The position numbers were made by a program, and so were the translations under genes. Below, one piece after another: positions 12,874 through 17,510 of a stretch of DNA of 17,510 bases (positions within the stretch are counted from its first letter, which is position 1; each line of letters opens with the position of its first letter). Below the pieces are notes generated by a model. The model was not told the origin of the DNA. It saw nothing but the letters and a program-made list of their open reading frames with translations, and did no database searches. The stretch comes from an uncultured Clostridia bacterium (GTDB taxonomy: Bacteria > Bacillota > Clostridia > TANB77 > CAG-508), in the NCBI GenBank assembly GCA_944391155.1, contig CALXSO010000051.1, positions 1 to 17,510 on the forward strand. Reading direction: 5' to 3'.

Positions 12874-13039
12874 AGATGTTTATTTGATTATAGAAAGAAG
12901 AATGGGAAGAGTGTTTGCATGTTATTCAACTAAGAAACAAGCAGAAAGAGCATTTAAGGAAATAATACAATCATATAGAAATGGCGATAAAGAATATAAA
13001 ATTCCTAAAGATGAAAATGAAACTATAAAAATCTTTTAG
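12851..13039 (+). CDS. Small phage protein, 62 aa
   Basis: Hypothetical. VYLIIERRMGRVFACYSTKKQAERAFKEIIQSYRNGDKEYKIPKDE looks like the C-terminal half of the clostridial phage family noted for the preceding gene (strand, then a YST-type turn, then a helix, ending in YxxPKDE). The TTG start at 12851 has AGGAG only two bases upstream, which is too close, so translation may be coupled to the overlapping gene or start at an internal ATG at 12902. The frame is open upstream to 12836. It could therefore be a frameshifted remnant rather than an independent gene. Confidence 0.5.
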   Translation: MINKTLVEDVYLIIERRMGRVFACYSTKKQAERAFKEIIQSYRNGDKEYKIPKDENETIKIF

Positions 13040-13055
13040 AAAGGAGGTGAAACAA

Positions 13056-13181
13056 ATGAAAAGAAAACTAGATAAAAACAAAATAGGATTTGCAATAGCA
13101 TTTATTATAACAACAGCATTATTAATAAATAAAATTGTACAAGCAGGAACAATATTTTGTTTGACAACGATTTATAGATAG
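13056..13181 (+). CDS. 41-residue membrane protein
   Basis: A strong AAAGGAGGTGA at 13040-13050 sits six bases before ATG 13056. The product has a basic N terminus (MKRKLDKNK) and one hydrophobic segment at about residues 10-25 (IGFAIAFIITTALLIN), ending TIFCLTTIYR. The layout is a single-pass membrane peptide with the N terminus inside, or a signal peptide with a possible VQA-G cleavage site. Small membrane proteins are common in phage early regions. Unrecognised family; the ribosome site makes it credible. Confidence 0.65.
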   Translation: MKRKLDKNKIGFAIAFIITTALLINKIVQAGTIFCLTTIYR

Positions 13182-13192
13182 GAGTGGAGAAG

Positions 13193-13270
13193 ATGAATTT
13201 AATAGCTTTAATATTTGCTAATATAGCTTGTTTTGGAATAGGATACGTTTTAGGCAAATTTAAACAATAG
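13193..13270 (+). CDS. 25-residue membrane peptide
   Basis: GGAGTGGAG at 13181-13189 precedes ATG 13193, and the frame closes at TAG 13268-13270. The sequence is one transmembrane helix (LIALIFANIACFGIGYVLG) with a KFKQ tail. It follows the 41-aa gene by 11 bp and ends 11 bp inside the 3' end of the convergent gene at 13260-13835. Family not recognised. The ribosome site and the tidy operon spacing are the only support. Confidence 0.5.
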   Translation: MNLIALIFANIACFGIGYVLGKFKQ

Positions 13271-13835
13271 AAGTTATCCAATTAAAAAAACTCTGGCAAG
13301 CAATTGTAACAAAATATATAAGAGCGATCATTAAGATGAACACAAAAAATTTCAATAAGCTAAAAATGAAAGCTTTAATAGAGTTTTGACGAGTTTTAGG
13401 AAATTGCTTATTGTTTAGTTTGTAAGAAATACTTCTAGTAGGTAAATATAATTTACGGCGAGTATTTTCAAATAATTTTTCTAGCCTTTGACACACTGAT
13501 TCATAAGCTGTATAAGAAACAGAACTTTTATTAGTTGTATTTTGAAATATTTGAAAAACATTTATAAGGTCTCCGTCAATCAATTCATAATATTTTGATT
13601 TTAAATCATTAAAAAAATTAATATATTCTATGGCTGTTTGAGGAGAAATGTTTTTATATAAATTGTGTTCCATTTTTGTAAATAATGGCAAATAGACACA
13701 ATATAATTGTTTTTCTAAGATTTTAATTCTTTGAGGGTTCTTTAAAGATATTTTGCTTACTTTATAACCAAAGAAACCACTAATAAAACAAGTAATTATA
13801 GCTACTAAATTATCAATATCGAAATTTGAAAACAT
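13260..13835 (-). CDS. Counter-oriented membrane protein, probable moron gene
   Basis: Unrecognised 191-aa protein with an N-terminal hydrophobic segment (about residues 8-27, LVAIITCFISGFFGYKVSKI), a long helical soluble middle and a C-terminal hydrophobic segment (about 156-185, KAFIFSLLKFFVFILMIALIYFVTIACQ). I chose ATG 13835, which has GAGGT seven bases upstream; an in-frame ATG 11 codons farther lies in the promoter. It is transcribed against the early operon from its own near-consensus promoter at 13860-13888, so it can be expressed in the lysogen. That placement is typical of lysogenic conversion or superinfection-exclusion genes, which is inference from position and topology only. Confidence 0.75.
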   Translation of the reverse strand: MFSNFDIDNLVAIITCFISGFFGYKVSKISLKNPQRIKILEKQLYCVYLPLFTKMEHNLYKNISPQTAIEYINFFNDLKSKYYELIDGDLINVFQIFQNTTNKSSVSYTAYESVCQRLEKLFENTRRKLYLPTRSISYKLNNKQFPKTRQNSIKAFIFSLLKFFVFILMIALIYFVTIACQSFFNWITSIV

Positions 13836-13859
13836 AATAATAACCTCACTTTCGAGGTA

Positions 13860-13888
13860 ATTATACAAAACATAACAAAAAATGTAAA
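13860..13888 (-). promoter_or_regulatory. SigA promoter of the counter-oriented gene
   Basis: Reading leftward: TTTACA (13888-13883), a 17-bp spacer, TATAAT (13865-13860). The start is expected near 13853. An inverted ACCTC/GAGGT (13843-13858) straddles the start and could be an operator. Confidence 0.75.
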
Positions 13889-13889
13889 T

Positions 13890-13925
13890 AAAAAAGAATA
13901 CTAATTACAAAAGCAATTAGTACTC
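13890..13925 (-). terminator. Leftward terminator-like hairpin upstream of the moron promoter
   Basis: TACTAATT (13899-13906) pairs with AATTAGTA (13915-13922), extendable with one mismatch. On the minus strand the stem is followed by a run of six T (13895-13890). It would stop leftward transcription arriving from the right and so insulate the counter-oriented gene. Confidence 0.5.
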
Positions 13926-14050
13926 TACAAGATAGACAATTTAAAATTTGAATTGCCTAAAACATAATAACAATGTAATGAAAATTTTGCAATAGAAATA
14001 TTGTAAATAGCTAATACCAAATTAACATAAATAGAAAGGAAGTAGAAAAA

Positions 14051-14278
14051 GTGGATATTGCAACAACAATTTTAGCGATTACATATGTAGTAATAATAAC
14101 AATTACGATATTTTTTGAAACAAAAAATAACAAGATAATAGAAGAACATTTTAGAAAAGAAATTGAATTAATTGATAAGCAAGAAAAAATAAGCTGGATT
14201 TTAATAGAAGCAGATTTAAATAAAGAAAATCCTGCAGTTACAGTAAAGAAAATAAAAGAAGTTATTACTAGCGACTAA
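14051..14278 (+). CDS. Small membrane-anchored protein, 75 aa
   Basis: Hypothetical. Residues 3-21 (IATTILAITYVVIITITIFF) form one transmembrane helix, followed by a charged helical tail (ETKNNKIIEEHFRKEIELIDKQEKISWILIEADLNKENPAVTVKKIKEVI), which probably lies in the cytoplasm. The start is GTG at 14051 with GAAAGGAAG about ten bases upstream. It is the first gene rightward after the counter-oriented gene. No family recognised. Confidence 0.7.
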   Translation: MDIATTILAITYVVIITITIFFETKNNKIIEEHFRKEIELIDKQEKISWILIEADLNKENPAVTVKKIKEVITSD

Positions 14279-14373
14279 ACCAAATAATAACTTCAATAAG
14301 CATTTACATATAATAATTACTATTTAATTTTAGCATAAATTTAGAGAAAAAGCAAGGGAAAGGAGAAACAGAT

Positions 14374-14595
14374 TTGAATAGAAAATTAGATCCATTAGGA
14401 AGAATTGTTATTCCAATAGAAATAAGAAAAGAATTAAATTTAAAGACAGACGACAAAATGGAAATTGTTCAAGATGGAGAAAAAATTATAATTACAAAAT
14501 ATAAAGATACATATTGTCCAGACTGTTTAACAAGGTGTGAGCATACAGACAACTTCTGTAGAAACTGTGGGTTAAATTTTGGAAAATTAGTTTAA
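14374..14595 (+). CDS. AbrB/SpoVT-type DNA-binding protein with zinc ribbon
   Basis: Residues 1-43 form a SpoVT-AbrB swapped-hairpin DNA-binding domain: RKLDPLGRIVIPIEIRKELNLKTDDKMEIVQDGEKIIITKY is the canonical AbrB pattern. Residues 48-65 add a zinc ribbon, C48-x2-C51 and C62-x2-C65, with C55 and H57 between. AbrB-type proteins act as dimers or tetramers on promoters; the ribbon may add a contact for nucleic acid or protein. Start is TTG at 14374 with AAAGGAGAAA upstream. In a prophage early region it probably regulates phage or host transition-state genes, which is inference from domain type. Confidence 0.85.
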   Translation: MNRKLDPLGRIVIPIEIRKELNLKTDDKMEIVQDGEKIIITKYKDTYCPDCLTRCEHTDNFCRNCGLNFGKLV

Positions 14596-14608
14596 ATGGA
14601 GCAAGCAA

Positions 14609-15055
14609 ATGAATTGTAAGTATTTAAAAATAAGAACGAAAAATTATAACAAATACATTTATTGTAACAATCCAAATTTAAAGAAAGAAATAACATTTAA
14701 ACAATGCAAAAATTGTAGATATAAAGACTATAAACAAGTAAAAGAATTAAAAAAGAAAAGTAAAAAGTTAAAAAAGCTAGAAGATAAAAGATACAGTATA
14801 TTAACAGACAATTTAAAAATTTGTTATATATGCCACAAAAGAAAAAAAGATGATTTACATGAACTTTTTCCAGGAGCAAACAGAAGAAAAAGCATGGAAT
14901 TGGGATTAGTAATTCCAATCTGCAGAATTTGCCACGAAGAATGGAAAATAAACGAAGAAATGAGAAAAAATTTCCAAAACGAAGGGAAACAAAAATTCTA
15001 TAAGTTATATTCAAAGGAAAAATTCTTAGAAGAATTTAAGAAAAATTATATTTAG
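14609..15055 (+). CDS. Zinc-binding HNH-like phage protein
   Basis: 148-aa protein, unnamed. The N-terminal part has several cysteines (CKYLKIRTKNYNKYIYC, KQCKNC), the middle is a very basic helix (KELKKKSKKLKKLEDKR), and the C-terminal half carries CYICHKRKKDDLHELFPGANRRKSMELGLVIPICRICHEEW. The C-x2-C, then LHELFPG-NRR-S, then P-C-x2-CH pattern is like that of treble-clef HNH nucleases of phage recombination genes. Catalytic competence is uncertain because the usual HH of the first motif reads LHE. The ATG at 14609 is 13 bp after the AbrB-like stop with TGGAGC upstream. DNA binding is likely; nuclease activity is inference. Confidence 0.65.
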   Translation: MNCKYLKIRTKNYNKYIYCNNPNLKKEITFKQCKNCRYKDYKQVKELKKKSKKLKKLEDKRYSILTDNLKICYICHKRKKDDLHELFPGANRRKSMELGLVIPICRICHEEWKINEEMRKNFQNEGKQKFYKLYSKEKFLEEFKKNYI

Positions 15056-15067
15056 AAATAATACAGC

Positions 15068-15095
15068 AGGGTTAAGACTAAAAAGTTTTAGCCCT
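15068..15095 (+). promoter_or_regulatory. Hairpin in the antirepressor leader
   Basis: AGGGTTAAGAC (15068-15078) pairs with GTTTTAGCCCT (15085-15095) through 11 bp with two G-U pairs and a TAAAAA loop. It follows the HNH-like gene and precedes the antirepressor ribosome site by about 15 bases. There is no T run, so it is more likely a processing, stability or attenuation element than a simple terminator. Confidence 0.5.
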
Positions 15096-15125
15096 ATATT
15101 TATAAAGAACGAAAGAAGGGATAAA

Positions 15126-15917
15126 ATGAACGATTTACAGATATTTAAAAATTCAAAATTTGGAGAAATACGAACAAAGAATATTAATAATGAAGCATAC
15201 ATATGTTTAGCAGATGTATGTAAAATTTTAGAGTTAGGACAAGTAAGCAGGGTAAAATCAAGATTAAATAGAGATGGGGTTACTATTAGTAAGGTCATAG
15301 ATAGTTTAGGGAGAGAGCAACAAGCAACATTCGTAAATGAGAGCAATTTATACAAAGTGATATTTCAAAGTAGGAAACAAGAGGCTGAAGCATTTACAGA
15401 ATGGGTTACAAGTGAGGTATTGCCAAGTATTAGAAAAAATGGTGCATATTTAACAGAACAAAAAATAGAAGAAGTATTATCTAATCCAGATACAATAATA
15501 AAACTTGCAACAGATTTAAAAAGAGAAAGAGAAGAAAAGGAAAAATTAAATTTACAAGTTAATCAGAGCAAACAAATAATAGGAGAATTAAAACCAAAGG
15601 CAGATTATACAGACAAGATATTAAAAAGTAAAAGTACAGTTACAGTAACAGCAATAGCAAAAGATTATGGAATGTCTGCAATAGAGTTTAATAAAAAATT
15701 ACATGAATTAAACATTCAATACAAACAAAGTGGGCAATGGTTTTTATACGAAAAATATCAAAGATGTGGCTATACGCATAGTAAAACAACAGAATATATG
15801 CGAAATGATGGAACTGTTGGCACAAAATTAAACACAGAATGGACTCAAAAAGGAAGGTTATTTCTTTATGAAAGATTAAAAGAAAACAATATAATTCCAG
15901 TAATAGAAAGGGAGTGA
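15126..15917 (+). CDS. Phage antirepressor, BRO-N plus KilAC domains
   Basis: Antirepressors of this class bind and neutralise the CI-type repressor or control phage gene expression. The 263-aa protein has an N-terminal BRO/Ant domain at about residues 5-110 (FGEIRTKNINNEAYICLADVCKILELGQVSRVKSRL, then FVNESNLYKVIFQSRKQEAEAFTEWVTSEVLPSIRKNGAYLT), a coiled linker (LKREREEKEKLNLQVNQSKQIIGELKPKADYTDKIL) and a C-terminal KilAC domain at about 165-260 (TVTAIAKDYGMSAIEFNKKLHELNIQYKQSGQWFLYEKY and TEWTQKGRLFLYERLKENNIIPV). All segments are canonical. ATG 15126 has GAAAGAAGGG upstream. Its stop overlaps the ribosome site of the next gene, so translation is coupled. Whether this one targets the repressor at 11293-11937 is inferred. 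Confidence 0.93.
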   Translation: MNDLQIFKNSKFGEIRTKNINNEAYICLADVCKILELGQVSRVKSRLNRDGVTISKVIDSLGREQQATFVNESNLYKVIFQSRKQEAEAFTEWVTSEVLPSIRKNGAYLTEQKIEEVLSNPDTIIKLATDLKREREEKEKLNLQVNQSKQIIGELKPKADYTDKILKSKSTVTVTAIAKDYGMSAIEFNKKLHELNIQYKQSGQWFLYEKYQRCGYTHSKTTEYMRNDGTVGTKLNTEWTQKGRLFLYERLKENNIIPVIERE

Positions 15918-15921
15918 GAAC

Positions 15922-16398
15922 GTGGCACAAAAAAGAATGTTTAACAATCTAGTTATAGCAAGTGATGATTTTCTAGAAATGCCAGATAGTTCTCAGAATC
16001 TGTACTTTCATTTATCCATGCAGGCTGATGATGATGGATTCGTAGATAATTGGAAATCTATAATGCGAATGACAGGGAAAAAAGAAGATGACTTAAAAAT
16101 ATTAATTGCAAAGTCTTTTATAATCCCATTTGAAACAGGAATTATAGTTATAAGGCATTGGAGATTAAATAATTATATTCAAAAGGATAGATACAAAGAA
16201 ACAATACATAAAGAGGAAAAGCAGTTGTTAAAAATAGAGGACAATGTATACAACTTGTATACAGACTGTATCCCCAGTATAGATAAGAATAGATTAGATA
16301 AGACTAGTATAGATAATATACGGCGAAACTACCAGCAAAGAAGGTCAAAAAGAAGGTCAAGAAGAAACCGAAAAAGAAATTTGGGAGGAACAATTTGA
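15922..16398 (+). pseudogene. Phage replication protein, N-terminal part (frame-shifted)
   Basis: N-terminal domain of a phage replisome organiser/DnaD-like initiator. RMFNNLVIASDDFLEMPDSSQNLYFHLSMQADDDGFVDNWKSIMRMTGKKEDDLKILIAKSFIIPFETGIIVIRHWRLNNYIQKDRYKET is a winged-helix typical of these proteins (about residues 5-95), followed by a linker with SIDKNRLDKTSIDNI. Start is GTG at 15922 with GGGAGTGA overlapping the antirepressor stop. After codon 133 (about 16320) the frame becomes a string of Arg/Lys (RRNYQQRRSKRRSRRNRKR), while the +1 frame continues as sensible protein. Restoring one AT pair in the ATATA at 16316-16320 would rejoin them into about 267 aa. Confidence 0.8.
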
Positions 16399-16723
16399 AA
16401 AATTTTATAAAGAGTATCCCAAAAAAGTAAAAAAACAAAACGTAAAGAAATGGTTTGAAAAGAACAAACCAAGTAGTGAATTGTTTAGTTCTATAATGAG
16501 TAGATTGGAACAATTTAGGGGAAGCAAGGATTGGTTGAAAGATAACGGTCAATATATTCCTTATCCTAGTACTTGGTTGAACCAGAGACGTTGGGAAGAC
16601 GAAGAAATTTTAGAAAAGGGTACAGAACTAAAAGGCATAAAACTACAACAAAATAATTTTGTACAAAGACAATATGGCAATCTAGATTATTTATATGCTA
16701 ATGGAGGAAATGCAAGTGAATAA
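16313..16723 (+). pseudogene. Phage replication protein, C-terminal part (frame-shifted)
   Basis: Continuation of the replication protein in the +1 frame. It is open from 16313 and reads YGETTSKEGQKEGQEE, TEKEIWEEQFEKFYKEYPKKVKKQNVKKWFEKNKPSSELFSSIMSRLEQF, then DWLKDNGQYIPYPSTWLNQRRWEDE. The last motif (YIPxPSTWLNQRRWEDE) is the usual C terminus of phage DnaD-like replication proteins, which recruits helicase or loader. Only ATGs inside it (such as 16481) could start it separately, and they lack good ribosome sites. Its end overlaps the start of the next gene by 8 bp, so the operon is still tightly packed. Confidence 0.8.
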
Positions 16724-17015
16724 ATTAAACGTATACAAATTAAGAGCAAGAAAAGAAGTTCCAAAATATACAAAAAAAGAAAAAATAGACAATGAAAGCA
16801 ACGTAGTTCACACACAAAGAAAGAAATTATATGACTATTATAGATGTGATTACTGCAAAGAAGAAATAAGACTAGATAAAAAACAATATGAAAGAAGTGG
16901 AGGGATAGTAACTTTTCACAAAGAACTAACTGGCTGTGGAAACATAACAATGGCACTATGCAATAAATGTTTAAACAAAGCTATACAAGAATTAAAAAAT
17001 AGAAGCGGAGGATAA
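16716..17015 (+). CDS. Small zinc-finger phage protein
   Basis: Hypothetical 99-aa protein with a treble-clef-like pattern at residues 43-86: YRCDYCKEEIRLDKKQYERSGGIVTFHKELTGCGNITMALCNKCLNKAIQELK, i.e. C-x2-C and C-x2-C with an extra Cys and a His between. The N-terminal part is basic (LNVYKLRARKEVPKYTKKEK). I chose the GTG at 16716 because GGAGG lies eight bases upstream; ATG codons at 16695 and 16701 in frame lie before or in that ribosome site. The start overlaps the replication protein stop (GTGAATAA). Nucleic acid or protein binding is a guess from the zinc site. Confidence 0.7.
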   Translation: MNKLNVYKLRARKEVPKYTKKEKIDNESNVVHTQRKKLYDYYRCDYCKEEIRLDKKQYERSGGIVTFHKELTGCGNITMALCNKCLNKAIQELKNRSGG

Positions 17016-17017
17016 AA

Positions 17018-17326
17018 ATGTTAAAAACAATTAAAAATTTATTAAAAAACAAATTAACAAAAAATATGAAAGTAGAAATAATAAATATTACACAAAGACC
17101 ATTAGAAGGAGAAATCATACCGATAGAATGCATAAAAATAAAAAAATATTTTAAAAAACCAAGAAAAACAAAAATAAAAGAAAAAGAAGAATATTTTAAT
17201 AAACATGGTTATTTTAGAAGCACAATAATCTTAAACAAAAACAATGTTTTACTAGATGGTTATACAACATACTTATTGGCGAAAGAACAAGGATACAAAA
17301 GTATAACAATATTGAGAAACAAATAA
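17018..17326 (+). CDS. Small ParB-like domain protein
   Basis: 102-aa phage protein with a compact ParB/sulfiredoxin-like fold: EIIPIECIKIKKYFKKPR at residues 31-48, then YFNKHGYFRSTIILNKNNVLLDGYTTYLLAKEQGYKSITI at 60-99. The LLDGYTTYLLAKEQGY portion matches the ParB motif that follows the nucleotide-binding loop (usually GxxR), but here the GYTTY form lacks the standard arginine. The N terminus is a basic amphipathic helix (LKTIKNLLKNKLTKNM). The ATG at 17018 is two bases after the previous stop, with GGAGGAT as the ribosome site. Function in the phage unknown. Confidence 0.75.
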   Translation: MLKTIKNLLKNKLTKNMKVEIINITQRPLEGEIIPIECIKIKKYFKKPRKTKIKEKEEYFNKHGYFRSTIILNKNNVLLDGYTTYLLAKEQGYKSITILRNK

Positions 17327-17353
17327 AAAATAATATAAAGAGAGGATTAAATT

Positions 17354-17510
17354 ATGGATCTTGATGATGAAGAATTAGAAGCCACAAGAAGATTAAATGG
17401 AACTAAAAGATTAACAGCAGATGAGATGTTTGAAGAATTAGGATACAAAAAAATGGCTGAACATAAATTTATAGAGCCAGTAAATGGCGAAGTAATAGAG
17501 TTGATTTTAT
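17354..17510 (+). CDS. Small phage protein, cut by the window edge
   Basis: The frame from ATG 17354, with AGAGGATTA upstream, runs to the edge without a stop: MDLDDEELEATRRLNGTKR, then TADEMFEELGYKKMAEHKFIEPVNGEVIEL. It resembles a recurring small protein of clostridial prophages that begins with an (E)LEATR(K/R)L segment and has MFEKLGY followed by a beta strand; its function is not known. At least 52 codons are present. Confidence 0.65.
   Translation, partial: MDLDDEELEATRRLNGTKRLTADEMFEELGYKKMAEHKFIEPVNGEVIELIL

Noticed and set aside
13843..13858. ACCTC/GAGGT hairpin that might hide the ribosome site of the counter-oriented membrane gene
   Set aside because: The predicted transcription start (about 13853) lies within the upstream arm, so most of that arm would not be in the RNA. 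A DNA operator is possible but unsupported.
16321..16398. Arg/Lys-rich C-terminal tail of the frame starting at 15922 as a genuine nucleic-acid-binding tail
   Set aside because: The +1 frame over the same bases encodes the conserved C terminus of this replication family, so the basic tail is an out-of-frame reading.

Overview
This is AT-rich DNA from a spore-forming member of the Clostridia. Sporulation genes spmB and spoIIR, strong Shine-Dalgarno sequences, TTG/GTG starts and near-consensus SigA promoters all fit a low-GC Firmicute. Species cannot be told from the window.

The left part (about 1-9780) is host chromosome. An A-rich 12-bp repeat precedes spmB. A 350-bp convergent gap then holds a perfect TTGACA-17-TATAAT promoter, a possible 37-residue membrane peptide and a 16-bp inverted repeat. 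A leftward block follows, in transcription order spoIIR, murA, walJ, rlmH: a sporulation signalling protein, the first committed step of peptidoglycan synthesis, an MBL-fold hydrolase and a ribosomal RNA methyltransferase. Facing right are an unrecognised gene and a two-gene operon, a eukaryotic-type UDP-sugar pyrophosphorylase with an alpha-phosphoglucomutase, which together would make a UDP-sugar from a hexose 6-phosphate. A TtcA-type tRNA thiolase faces this operon across a shared terminator. Its leader has a hairpin between a strong SD and the start codon.

A tRNA-Arg(CCU) gene at 9784-9860 marks the boundary. From there to the right edge the window is the left end of a prophage or related integrated element; the far end is not included. 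Next to the tRNA is a tyrosine integrase whose reading frame is broken at an A7 tract. Then come a LexA/CI-type repressor and a divergent DUF739 Cro-like gene, with three copies of an operator CTTGAA-N5-TTCAA(G). Rightward early genes follow: an Xis-like protein, small proteins (two tiny membrane proteins not obvious from length alone), an AbrB plus zinc-ribbon protein, an HNH-like protein, a KilAC/BRO antirepressor, a replication protein broken by a frameshift, a zinc-binding protein, a ParB-like protein and a small partial gene at the edge. One membrane-protein gene (13260-13835) runs against the early operon with its own promoter, as expected of a lysogen-expressed cargo (moron) gene.

The most interesting signal is between integrase and repressor. 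A 55-bp dyad carries two face-to-face promoters with overlapping -10 boxes, one for the integrase (leftward) and one reading rightward into a hairpin plus T5 only about 75 nt downstream. The predicted small RNA shows, mainly in its terminator loop, 14 nt that are the perfect reverse complement of a 14-mer lying directly after the cro stop codon and just before the xis ribosome binding site. This looks like a phage-encoded antisense RNA switch linking integrase, repressor and excision genes. It is inferred from sequence only.
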